Below are positions 14,160 through 25,832 of a stretch of DNA of 64,000 nt, piece by piece (the stretch's first letter is position 1; every line of letters begins with the position of its first letter). The DNA is taken from NCBI GenBank assembly GCA_038373865.1, contig JAXGGA010005544.1:1-64000 (forward strand), read 5' to 3'. The position numbers and the translations under genes are program-made. Below the pieces are notes generated by a model. It did not search any database and was not told the DNA's origin. It was given only the letters and a program-made list of their open reading frames with translations. This stretch comes from Uloborus plumipes (taxonomy: Eukaryota; Arthropoda; Arachnida; Araneae; Uloboridae).

Positions 14160-14672
14160 TCGTAACATTGTAACCTCTGTTACCGAGTAGCAATTAGTTT
14201 TGTTTGTTCCTCCTCCTTTAAGATACTTTAATGAGTTTTCAATTTTAACCCATTAATGCCTGACATTTTTGTACCAGTATACAAAGATATTTTGTATACT
14301 GGTTACACGGCTACAGAACAATCACTTTACAATGGTTATGTGCTGCAATCTGTTAATAATGAATTGAAACAATACTAAAGTAATAATTGAACACTATTAT
14401 TTGGTTGAAATGTTCATTTTTGGTAAATTCAGGCTTTTTTTGGACCGTCCCTAAAAAGGGAAGCTAGGCATTAATGGGTTAACTTAATTTGGACACAACT
14501 TTTAATCATAAATGAAAAGTATTATTTTGTCACCTGGACTTTATGAATATGAGACCTCAACATTTAGTCTATCAGAGGTCACGAATTCTAGTTATTTTGC
14601 ATTTTCAAATATGTTTTCTGTTTTAACTACTAAATGTTAAGCTGTGCTGTTATCTGTTACTTAAAGTTAAAA
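14160..14672 (+). repeat. Left arm of a divergent long inverted repeat
   Basis: Read against the reverse complement of 19425-19690, this arm shares collinear blocks: GTAACATT..CTCTGTTAC, CCTCCTCCTTTA, GAGTTTTCAATTTTAA, GTTTTCTGTTTTAACTACTA and AAGCTGTG. The motif GTAACCTCTGTTACC also occurs at about 13361 and 14034, so the parent element probably starts further left. A piggyBac-like MITE interrupts this arm only. Confidence 0.6.
14249..14478. mobile_element. piggyBac-like MITE (TTAA target)
   Basis: A 230-bp element flanked by TTAA on both sides (14245-14248 and 14479-14482). Its ends, CCCATTAATGCCT and AGGCATTAATGGG, are perfect inverted repeats. CCC ends plus a TTAA duplication are the piggyBac signature. 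An inner palindrome (GTATAC..TTTTGTATACTGG) lies near 14275-14305. The partner arm near 19595 keeps the unoccupied TTAA site. Confidence 0.85.
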
Positions 14673-16203
14673 CCTTATACACTAATATAAATTATTAATT
14701 TTGACGAAGAAAAAAAAGCGGAAACAATTTTTGACAAAAGAAAATTTGGAAATCTGCAAGTGAACTCGGAATGGTACCTCTTGTTTAAATCATGGAGTAA
14801 ATGAAGCACCTTAAAGCGAAGGGATGTAAGTGCCAAAATTAAAAATTTGGTATAACTAGTACAAGTCACTCTTATGCGTGTTGCGGTATGATATGGTAAT
14901 TCCTGGTAGTGCGACTATACAGCATGATTTAGAAAAAAAAAAATTTTTTTTTGAAGCCTATCTAAGGTTTGATCGTAGCACGCGTTTTACGGAAAATGTA
15001 AAAGTCCACTTACATTCCTTGGCTTCTTAAAAAAACTCTTTGACAGCATTGAATTTTAACTAAGTAAACAATAAATACATTACAGTCAAATTTCCTAAAG
15101 TATTGTTAAATGTTGTTAAAATATGTTTGGGCCTTAAGTAGTAAAATTTATTTGTTATAGAATTACAAAGGTAGTAGTTACAAGAATTTGGTATTCTCAA
15201 GCGTACAAAAATACACAAAACGTACATGCAGCAAATACTGAAATTTTTATTTTCCATTTGAATTAGTGCTGTTATTTACAAGTTTCAAATTTATTTCTTA
15301 GTATCTTCAGTGTGTATTTTATTGGTTTTCGACAGCAGCAGAGTTTCAACTTGATCTGTCATTGCATTTTACCGTATTAAATTCGGCACGTAAATAAAAG
15401 ACAACACGCCGCACTAAAGGATTGTAACGGCATTCAAAGCCCTATTTTCAAAACAATGTATTTTACCCCAGGGTTACTGCCTAAAATCAAACCCTACCTG
15501 TTTCTCTGATACAAACTTGAAACACCGAAGTACTAATTACTGTATTTGGGCAGCCACGTAATGAGACAATTTTTACTGCAGTTACAGATTCGATGATTGA
15601 TTTATTTTCTTTTGTGTCGTTCCCCTTTCAATTCATTCTCCCGTACCCTCTCTTTCAAACGTTGATAAAATTTCCGACGGGGACCGAGGAACGCCCGATT
15701 CGAGATATGAATCAGCACTTTGCTTGATGACAGAAAATTCGCTCTGATTTGAGAAAGCATGGGGATTTTTTAGGCAATTGTATTTCAATCTTGATACCTT
15801 GCTTTTTCCTTAATTGGTTGGTGTGTCGAAGTAAGCAGTTCAAAGCGAAGAAAAGTAATATTTTGTAGTCGTGTAATGCATGAAAAAAAGTGCACTTGTG
15901 ATTCAACGAAACTCGGTTGAAAGAATAAATTAATATTGCTCTTCGTTTCTTCAAAAAGCCAAAAACGATTTCTACTTCCCGGTACCGTAACAGTAGAAAT
16001 TTGTATCTTGTTGTTGTTAATTGTAAGACAAAGTGTAAGATGATATAAACAAATGTATGATAAAATAATAATGAAAAATAAATAAATAAACAAATAAATA
16101 AAATGAAGCAAAATAGAATGATAAAACTTAAATATCGCCAAAGGCTTGAATCACTGCCTCGGCAATGTCAATAGCTCTGAGTATAAAGTGTCCATTGCAT
16201 ATA
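14673..16203. other. Intron sequence, no gene seen
   Basis: No exon, RNA gene or bounded element is recognised. Minus-strand open frames near 15712-16141 lack family similarity or coding character and are treated as chance. Confidence 0.45.
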
Positions 16204-17550
16204 CAGTATAACCTCGATTTAACGATTGCCTATGGACTGTAAAAAATTATCGTTAAATCGAGGATATCGTTAAATCGAGAAAGCATACTTATAAGTTAAA
16301 CGGATCAAACTATTGATAATTAAGTGAACGCTTAAACATACGTTATTTTGCTTCTTTGAGAAAACTGCGCATTTATATTATTTCCAAAGTTATTTCATCG
16401 ATCTTTGTTTTCTCGTGTTGAGAAAACTTCACCTTTTTCGACCTCATATTTTTTAACTGATCACTCCTCTCAAGGTGCTAAAAAATTTTGTTTGGAATGC
16501 TAGAAGTTTGGACGTTACTGAAGGATGAATCTTTTTACTATTGGAACATGCGGTCTCATGCTGTTGCAAGTAAAATAGTTATAAAAATATTTTAAACACA
16601 TATTACTGTATTTTTGACGAGAGATAATTTGGCCCTGCCCTATATCATCGTTAAATCGAGGAAAGCTATCGTTAAATTGAGGACGTTTTAACATTAAAGT
16701 CAAGGCATATGAGTCGGGACCAATGAAATCAGGCACGTGCCGTCAATTAATGCCTAAGGTAGGCAGATGCGTAGATTTGTGGAATAATATAGATCTTTAA
16801 AAACGCATAAAATGTAAAAAGTAGTAAAAAAATATGAATATGAAAGATGTTTACTTACAATACAAATAAATACATATATGCAGGAATATTCGACTGCATA
16901 TATGTATATAATTTATATATCTCATTTCCTTATTAAATACAGTTTCAACTTAATCCTACGAAAAAACGGGATATTAAAAAAAACCTAAAACAGTTGAGAA
17001 TTACTGCATTTGATAAAAAAGAAAACACGACAATGGAGTAGCAAACTGTAAGCATTCAACAGTACTGTACAAAAGACGATATCAAGACGTCTAGAGTCTA
17101 GACCATATAAACGCCACAGACTCTACAGGCACAGTTCTACATCACGTAGTCAAGTTTTCGGCGGAGAAAAGAGGAAACCGCAAAGGCACTTTTCGGACAG
17201 CCTTTCGTCGCCGCTTTTCGAGCATTAGGGGAGAAAAGTGCGGGGCACGTGCACTTCGTAATACTACGCACAGTATAGATACAGTGGTTGAAAAGCAGCG
17301 GTAGTCGGTGCTTTTTAAGGAAGAAAAATGAACATTTCCGGGATTTTTTCTGCTTTATTCGCTGTTTAATGCCTTAATATTTCCAAATCAGCGCATTACA
17401 TTTCATTTAATGAAATTAAAAAAATGGTATGTTTTCTTCATGGGTAGGCACTGCCTACCTTGCCTACCCAGACGGCACGTCTCTGAATGAAATGTATCGT
17501 TAAATTGGGGAAATCGTTAAATCGGGTATCGTTAAATCGAAGTTATACTG
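16204..17550. mobile_element. pogo/Tigger-like element with iterated ATCGTTAAATCGAGG
   Basis: A 1347-bp element flanked by TA. The left end reads CAGTATAACCTCGATTTAAC and the right end its inverted repeat (GTTAAATCGAAGTTATACTG). The subterminal motif ATCGTTAAATCGAGG is repeated near 16245, 16266, 16646, 16668, 17503 and 17528. No transposase is visible. The bulk of its right half is a nested hAT-like element (16730-17485). Confidence 0.78.
16730..17485. mobile_element. hAT-like element nested in the pogo-like element
   Basis: A 756-bp element with an exact 8-bp target-site duplication AATGAAAT (16722-16729 and 17486-17493). The ends are inverted repeats CAGGCACGTGCCGTC and GACGGCACGTCTCTG, followed by GGTAGGCA-type repeats on both sides. 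There is no coding capacity. Confidence 0.82.
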
Positions 17551-17552
17551 TA

Positions 17553-19424
17553 GTTAAATTAAACAAAAGAAAGGTGTTCTCGAGCTTTTTTAAAACAATA
17601 CAAAATTAGCATTAATATGTGTAGAATATATTTCGATTTTTTCCTTTGTTTTTAGAAGTCAGAAGTTCATAAAAGTATTTCATTGTGCACAATAAATGTA
17701 AAAGATGAAATGGTGGTCTACATGAGATTCGTTTGAGTAACTGGAGTTTCTAATGAATGATGTAGTCGCTATTATATGGCACGATCGACTAATGTCGAAA
17801 AAGTGAATATTAGGTCCCACGTGATAATGTTGCGCCCAGGACCGTTATTTTGGCAACTAGGAGTGAATTATACTTTCCCTTGTATTTAAAAGAACATCAT
17901 AATATGCCCCCCCCCCCCCATTTCTTCAAATCTCTGAAACGACTTGCCTGGTTGGGCAACTGCATTTCACTTAACAACATAAAAAATTTTGAGAGCAAAG
18001 CCTTTTCTTCATTGAACTCTCCTCCCCGTTTATAAACACAATACGTGTACGCAGCCTTTTTGAAAACGTGTGTGTTTCAATAACGTTTACGTTTTGATAT
18101 ATATCTATGGTTTATTCCCAGGGTTTTCGTTATTACAGGCCAGTGTGTATATAATTCGTCAGAGGAGGGGGGGGGGTTCAAAATTTACAAGTGGAAAGGT
18201 AAAGGGTAAGGATGCTTAAAAATTGAGAAGAAACAAAACCACCCCCACATATTACAAAAAAAAAAAAAAAAAAAAACATTTAGTTCTCAAAGGAATCCTT
18301 CTCACCAAAATCGTTGAAATTTAACATGTAATTATTTTTTCGAAGTTATTGTTATCTTATATTTTAATCCAAATATTTCCTTTCTAAATAACCTAACTAT
18401 TCTATAATTTCGTCTTTCAAAATCTTTATTATTTCATGCAAAATTTTGTAATACGGAAATACGTTTCACAATTTTGTAATATTTAAATGCACGTATATGC
18501 ATGTACACTTAAGGTACTGTTTCATTTGTACTTGTGTAAATAAATAATACAGATAAATTGTTGAAAGTTTTCCTGCTTTAACTTGATAACTTTTGTGAAG
18601 TGCATAAAAAATAATGTTGGGGCTACATATACTCCACATTTTATATTTTAAAAAAAGCACCTCACCAGTTAAGGGTTAAATAAATTCTTTCAGGATAAAG
18701 CGACCCTAATAACAATGTTGTCCTCGGCATTCCACACTCCTTGTTAATACTTCTACGTCAAGGCTTTATTGTAGAGCAAGATGCATGTGCCGAAAGTTTC
18801 TTTTAGCTATTATTAGAAATTCTGAAAACCTTGACTTTGAGCCTACGATCGCCATTTCTATGTTAAAAAAGTCGTTAATTACTCATCATAAATTCTGGCA
18901 TTAGGCCCAAATTCCCCATTTTGCCCCAACTCAAAACGTTGTTGGTGTATCAAAAGCACGTCAAATCACTCTTAGAATTTGCCACTCATCAACTTCAGTC
19001 TTTGTGTAAAGAGTTTTTAAGCTCAAGCTTTGAAAGGCTTTGGACTGCTCTTCTCTTTTTTAATAAATTCCGTTCCTGCCCCCCAACCCCTCTTTTTTGG
19101 AACAAAAGTTTGAGCAGATTAAATCACTTCCCTCTTGTTTAAGACGGGTGGGTTTATGTGTAAGTGGGTGGGAAGGACTGTTTAAAATTCAATGTAAGGC
19201 TGATAGTAAAAATAAGATAGTCAGCGCGTTACCGTTGTATGGGTAGTGGAAATTTAAGTTTTAACAACTTAAGTTACATTGTATGAAAGTAATTTGAGGA
19301 ATAACTACTGTTTTGTTCTAACATATGGGTCATTACAAATTTACTTTGCAGATTTCCAAATCTTGTTTTGTCATTTTTTTTAAAATTTTTTTGTCATAAT
19401 TATTGGTTTATATTAGTTTAAAAT
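17553..19424. other. Intron sequence, no gene seen
   Basis: No exon or bounded element is recognised. C and G tracts occur near 17907 and 18168, and a poly-A run near 18256. Confidence 0.45.
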
Positions 19425-19690
19425 TTTTCAACTTTAGTAACAACAGAGCTTAATGTTTAGTAGTTAAAGCAGAAAACGTGTTTGAAAATCCATAAGTGTG
19501 AGAATTTGTAACCTCAACCTCTATTAGTCAACTAAATGTTCATATTTATACAACTGACCTAAGAAAACTTTTCTTTTATGAGTGTAGTGCTCTTAGTTAA
19601 TTTAAAACTGAAAACTCATTTGAATATCTAAAGGAGGAGGAAAAAAACTTAAAAGTAATTAATTACTCATTTGTAACAGAGATTACTTAA
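19425..19690 (-). repeat. Right arm of the divergent inverted repeat
   Basis: The reverse complement matches 14160-14672 block by block but lacks the piggyBac-like insertion; the site reads through as TTTTAAATTAAC. Just outside, a second motif (GTGTCGGACGT or TTGGACGTAAA) recurs near 19903, 20090 and 20113, suggesting further element sequence. Confidence 0.58.
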
Positions 19691-22199
19691 TGTTACTCAA
19701 TATAAATATTGGCAATTCCATGTTGTCGCACGTAAAAAATGAAGACACAATTCTCAGTTTTATTCTATTTACCAAGAATAAACTGTTTTTTATTGATTAA
19801 ATTGGTGAACAAAATACTTCCTGTATCATACAAAATAGAAAATCATGTTAGTTGTCACAACTGGATCCCTAAAGTAGAAATTAAAACAATTTAGAGAGTT
19901 GGTGTCGGACGTTATCACTCAAATAGTGAAATACATTCCTCTGTTGAAGGTTATTGTAAGTCTGAATTTTCTTACATTTTAGTGCTAAAACAACTAAATT
20001 CAAAATTATACTCATGAGTAAAGCATATTTCTGTTTTTAAATTATATTATTAAGAATGAAATTAATTTGAAAATATTTTTACCTTGGTGTCGGACGTAAA
20101 CTGTTCACATTGGACGTAAAATGTTTCTCTTAAATGTTAAAATATGTCGATGATTATAGTTAAAAACATGTACTTAAGCTTAAATTTTATTCACAGCTAC
20201 ATAAGTTATTTTTTACACTTTAAAGTGATACATCAAACTTTAATTGTCTCCTAAAAGTAATTTCAATCGTTATACGAACTCAACATTGACTTTTACTTTA
20301 GTACTTGAATTTATTTTTATGCCAAAACTGGTACTTGCTATAATGAAAGTTAAATGTCATCTCTAAAACAGCTTATAATTTTAATCAAAAAGTGTGTTCT
20401 CTTAAAATTTATGATTAAAAATTATTGATTGAAAAGTTTACCTTCCATTAATGCTGTAATTAAATAAACGATGAATACATTTCTCAAAATTGTTATGCAA
20501 ATTCGTTGATTGCAGAGGCGAATACCGGGAATTGGTCATGGTAGTAATGCCCGCCTAAACCGTCGGCAATATTATATCAAGGAAAAATTTTGCCGTTATG
20601 TTCATCGAATGTGGACACTTAATCGAGTTACAAACGCTTTTTTGAAAAGTACAAATGATCGAAATTAATAACGAAAAATAATTAAATAGTATGTTTTGCA
20701 AGCCATCTTTTTGTGGCACATGACATACCTCCCCCCCCCCCCATCTTTTTTTACAAGGTATTTAAAATCAAGCTTTTATTGCACTTTCCCGCATTGGATA
20801 AATGTCGAATATCATTCAAATGTTTTTTATACATAATCTTTAACTACCTTATGAATACATTATAGTAATTAAATTAATTTTTAACTCTTAGTTTTACCGT
20901 ATTCCTGCCCCGTTTTGGTTATTTTTATTTATACCCAAACGGCTTCAGAAAATGTTCGTTCCCAAAACCATATTATTGAGCCTGACCTTAAAATGTTAGT
21001 CTGTGTTCGCCCCTCGTTGATTGCGAACTATCCTTCATGCTTTAGAATTATACCTCGTTATAAAGTATTGATTTACTTCTCCTTTTTTTTCTTTTTTTTT
21101 TTTTTTTTTTTTGTAAATTAGACTAGCTTTTCAGGTTTTTATTAAGTGAACCCTTTTTTCCAGTTTATCATGAAAGCAAATTTAACCGATTTAACTGTTT
21201 CTTATATTTTATTTAAATTCGTTATTGCTTATACGTTATACTTATTTTTTCATATTTTGGTTTAAGCGCATGCTTTTATTCTAAGGAGAGGAGGGGGGAT
21301 ATTTTTTTCCTTCAATAACATGATCAAAATGTATGATAAAACTGAAGAGAAAACCTGCTAAACAATAAGATATTTTCAAAATTTCAACTAATGAACTGAA
21401 TCATTTATTTCAAAAACCAATCAAACGACAAAAATTTCTAGTTTTAAGAAAACATTTATATCATTACATTTAATTATTTAATCGAGATTACAACACTTTT
21501 TACTGAACGAAATGCATCTAACTATGAACACATTTCAGTTCAAAGTATTGTAATCCTGATCAAAAAATTTCAAATGAGGGAGACAATGTTTTTTCGATGT
21601 TTTATAGTTTGTCGCTTTTCTGGTTTTTGAAATAAAACAGTTCAATTAATCAAATGGTTCTTTTTCCTTTATACAAAATACCGAATTTCGGTAATGCCAA
21701 ATTATTTAGTTTGTTCTATGGAGATTAATCTCTATTTTGAATACATTATATTTTCACAACTTATGATTTTCGAAAACGTTAATTTCTGTTAATTAAAATA
21801 TCTTTACATTTAAAATGAAAAAAAAAATCATTCCGTTTGAAATTTTCAAATCGTTGATACGTATGCGAGTAAATTTGTTTCGCTTTCTATTACGATATCG
21901 AGCTCTCTTTCCGTACTCTTTTCTTGCGTTGTGGGGGAAAAAAATCAGTGACTGACTCGCCTTTTTAAAATTACGCTAGCAGGTTATTTTTAAAGCTCTA
22001 AGGATATTTGCCAGAGAAGAGCCATGGGGGTTGAAAGCCCTTCACACTCTCATCTCCCCCCTTCTTTATTCTCCCGTGTTCCAATTTTGCAGACACTTTT
22101 CGACCCGCGCCGAAACAAGCCGCGTTCGAACAAAACGTTATTAAGCGGCTGACCGAAAATGAGGATTTAGAGAATAATCATCAGCGTTGTGATGAGCGA
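19691..22199. other. Intron sequence, no gene seen
   Basis: No exon is recognised. It contains a C tract near 20732 and a poly-T run near 21083-21113. From about 21850 the sequence becomes less repetitive toward exon B. Confidence 0.45.
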
Positions 22200-22509
22200 T
22201 GTCGGGATGTCTCTTCCCCGCATAAAAGTTCTTTGCATTCCCGCCATGCGTTTTTCTGAAAGTGCAGTGAGCAACGGAAAAGACGAGTTAAGTTGCTCTG
22301 GCGCCAATCGCTTCTACACCATGCCAGACACTTGGTTTTAAAGTGGACGCATCTCGGTATCGTTCCGATGCGGTGTGCTCTATATTTGGAAGATATTTCG
22401 AGTCTTCAAGAATGTGTTCTTCACTGAGGGAACTTTTTGAAATCGTCTGTTTTTCCCATAAGAAATCCTTTTAGAATAAATGCCGGCAAAATAGTTTGCG
22501 TTTCGTTTT
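22200..22509 (+). promoter_or_regulatory. Putative internal promoter and 5' UTR of exon B
   Basis: The stretch is repeat-free and less AT-biased than its surroundings. A TATA-like CATAAAAG occurs at about 22220, and CAGTGAGC with downstream AGACGAG about 45-65 bp later could mark an initiator and downstream element. The spacing is not ideal. An in-frame TAG at 22492-22494 shows that the frame of exon B is closed here, which supports untranslated sequence. No transcript evidence is available. Confidence 0.28.
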
Positions 22510-23400
22510 ATGATGAAAGCCCGTCCTAATATGGACACTAGCATTAATTCTGATGGTAGTCAAAAATCCACAAGTGCACCTGGTGTCTCTAGAAGCAAGC
22601 AGGATGGCGAGGATACTGATGACGATGATGATGATCGTGACGAACCTGTCACTGTCACAACTTCTGTTGCTGATTCTTGCTCTGCTTCGCACGAATTCGA
22701 ATGGTTAAGTCCTGGTTCTCAAGGAACCCCATGTCATCATATTGGTAAGCAAAATGAAACAACAGCGTTCGCGGAAACTTCAGAGCCACAGCAGTCTGTT
22801 CTGTTGGAAGAGCCAAATATTGCTTCTTGTCAAGTATCACCAGCTCGCTCCGGTCATCACCGACACTACAAACCTCCAGTTTGGCCTCGTAGATCTGCTG
22901 ATATTAATGATCACATGAGACTGTCTCCTAGCCCTTGTCATGAGCTACATGGTTGCCGGCGATATCCATCCCCGATGCGTTCTTCCTGGTGTTGCCCCTC
23001 CCCACCTCCTCATACTTTGTGTCTTCATCACCACGGAAGTAGCATTTTGTCTGGACTTGAACTGGTCCCTTACAATAGGGAATGTTTCAGCTCTGAAGTA
23101 TCCTTTTGGCCTTACCAGAATTGTTCTTGTTTACCTCCTACTGGTTTGTCAAATAACCGTTACCAAGAATCTCACAGTTGGTGTCGCAATCCCTCACCAC
23201 ATCATGAGATAATGAGACGGGAGTCTTCCTCGCCCTGTGCATTGCACAGGCCTTGTCAAGCTCCTGGAGGATCTCGTAGGTCTCGATCAACAAGTTCACG
23301 TAAAAGAGATAGTTCTCCTTCAGCTCTTTCTCCGAGGTATTCTCCTGTTCCCAGTGAGCAATTGTCTACTGCTAGGAATTCTGGCCATGAACAGTGGCAG
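22510..23400 (+). CDS. liprin-beta: Putative alternative first coding exon B of the liprin-beta gene
   Basis: An open frame of 297 codons from ATG 22510 (a second ATG follows immediately) to a phase-0 boundary at CAG|GTTGGT. That donor is weaker than the usual GTAAGT; unspliced, the frame ends after two more codons. The upstream in-frame TAG at 22492 makes this a first exon, so exon A cannot be spliced to its start. The product is low in complexity and probably disordered: an acidic run (EDTDDDDDDRDE), then Ser/Pro/His/Cys-rich sequence, then an RS-rich basic tail (SRRSRSTSSRKRDSSPS). I recognise no domain. Joining in phase to the exon at 34457 would give this N-terminus to the liprin coiled coil; that linkage is inference. 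Confidence 0.62.
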
Positions 23401-24538
23401 GTTGGTTAGTTTGTAATCTTTTAAAAACTGTTGTTTTTGCCAGTATCTTCAATTATTTTTGTATACTGAATGATAGATACAATGTTTCGCAATTAATGTG
23501 CATCAAACGAATTTTTGAACGAACTTCAGTTCCTTCATATGCTTTCATAATTTCGTATCATAATCAAATTGAGTGTTGATAGCTTTTTAGCTTTTTTTTT
23601 TTTTTTTTCAGTTTTGAACCGTTTAATAATGCTTGTGAGAAACGAAGAATATTGGTATTTAATTTTACTATTTTCAATTAAATTTATATTCACGTCAAGC
23701 AAAATCTTTCTCTCAACAAGGGACATGGAACAATTTTATGAAACAAATGAAATTTCTTTGAGACAAATTCTGAATGTCTATTTAAAAAGTGCTCGTGCGT
23801 TTTATATCTCTCAATTTTACCATGTCTGTATGTAACGTCTTTTGTAGTTTTAGTTCATAATTTCCCTTTTCTTCCCGCATGTATGCTTTTATTTTTGTTG
23901 TACGGGAGATTCTACGGTCAATGCGTTTTTTGTGTCCCCAAAGAAAAAATAATCTGTTTAATTTCACACTCATTGTATCACTAGTAGCCGCTATTTTTAT
24001 GATTGTAGTGGTAAGGGCCAGACAAAATTTAAATTTTTGGGGGGGGGGGGCTTATCGATACCAGGGGAAAATGCGTTGCCAGGAGAGTGACACTATTGGC
24101 TGAATTCTGGTTTGATTTACTATTATTTCACTTATTTTTCGGTGTAAAATCATAGTATGGACTCATTTCTATAAGACCTGTATTCAAAAAAAAATTTTCG
24201 CGTTGTAATAAAATTAAAAAAAAAAATCAATCTTGAAAACACGACATGTTGCATACAAGTCTCACCGCAGATCCCACATAAAAATACTTCCCGCATTATT
24301 TACGTTCAATTCAAATTGCTTTCATAGGGGCAATTAAGATTAAAAATGAAATTTATTATGCGTATAACACAGTTTTAATGTATATTTACCCTTTTTTGGA
24401 ACAAAACTGCCAGGGGAGTGACTCCAGAGAAGTGACAAAATCACACATTACCTATAAAAGCAACATCATGCTTTCTTACCAGAATTTCACGTAAACCGTG
24501 ATGTCTGCACACAATAAGCATTACATTATACATACGTA
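23401..24538. other. Intron after exon B with dispersed repeats
   Basis: No exon is recognised. Positions 24140-24260 (GTAAAATCATAGTATGGACT...TTTTCGCG) resemble 63395-63520 in the foldback at the right end of the window. The motif GCCAGGGGAGTGAC occurs near 24078 and 24409, and again near 31851, 32041 and 32241 on the other side of the large hAT insertion. This suggests one motif-bearing element split by that insertion. Confidence 0.4.
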
Positions 24539-25832
24539 CAGTAGCGTAGCTAGAGGTTGGCAGGAGTGGCCTTTGCCACGGGCGCAGCAGCCAGGGGGGC
24601 GGCATTTTGACCGATTAAAAAAAAAGAAATTTTTTTTTGGTCAAGTCCAAACAGACTAAAAGATGAAATTTGAAAGACATTCCGAGCAGGGCAAACTGAA
24701 CCCCCACGCTACAAGACAAACCATACAAAATGTGCAACTTTGCTTTGGTAGATTTATATGGGATATGTATAAAAGGCTGATCTATAATCGGCAGATCTTA
24801 CTTAAAAGAGATAGAAACAAACCTTTTCTCTCCGCTTCTTTCCAGCCGTTTCTTTCACGATATTACTTCAACTTATTAATTACATACTATACTTCGGAAA
24901 TAACGTTCTACGATTATAAAAATCGGCGAGCTTTTGTTGAAAACATTTCCGATGCAGAATTTTGGAATGCAATTTTATGATGACAGAAAATCTTTTTCAT
25001 AAAACAATTTTTCTGTGGCGAAAACGAGCAAGAGAATATTATGTATTTCCCAAAAATGGGAGATGGAGGTTTCTGAAAAACAACTATTGCAAATTCCGCG
25101 ATTTTAAAAATTTGTACTAAGAGCCTACTTTAAATGAAAATTCCAAAAATGAGTAACACATTACAGCGGCGGGCGATTTTGAACGAGTAACATGTACAAA
25201 CGCTGTTTGGTTTGTGCTTCGATGGCTCAGTATAGAAGATTAGAAGGATAAAAAAAAAATAAATAAATCTTTTTTTAGTGAGTTTCGATTTCGTATTTTG
25301 AAAATTCTTCTATTTTATATGTACTTTAATGAAGTGCCCTCACTTCTAAACTATATAAGTACTATGCTTTGTTCTTTATACATTACTGTTTTAGTATTAT
25401 TGGGAGGGATTGAGCTCGATTTGTAACCACGTCAGTGCAATATGTTTTGTTCTCTTTCTATTGTCAAATTAAAAAAAAAGCTATTGTTTCTCATGTATTA
25501 CTGAACAAGGAAACGCCAAGTGAATTTTGAGAGAAAATGCGTGTACTCTACGCTACTTCAGGGGGGCGAGCCACTTTTTTTAAACAGTATACAAACATAC
25601 GTGCTATTCAGTTTTTTCTTCTTATCATTCTCAGTCCGAGCACTGTCGCTGTGGTATCCGCTAATACTTTCCCCCATTGTTGGCCTGTTTGCATATGCTG
25701 TAGTAAAAAGAAAAAGAAAGAAATCAAGAAATCGCATGTTGTAAGTTTCTTATAGCCAGGGTGGAATGGAGGAAACAATTGCCTCTCTTAACTCTCCTCA
25801 TATAGGTAAGATTATTATTAAAAAACTGCGTA

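Noticed and set aside
15712..16141. Overlapping minus-strand frames of 80 and 118 codons
   Set aside because: They include an AAATAAATAAATAAAC repeat read as Ile/Tyr/Leu/Phe, and show no family similarity or splice context.
24663..24980. A 105-codon plus-strand frame just inside the large hAT insertion
   Set aside because: It could be a transposase piece by position, but no hAT motif is recognisable and there is no second supporting segment.
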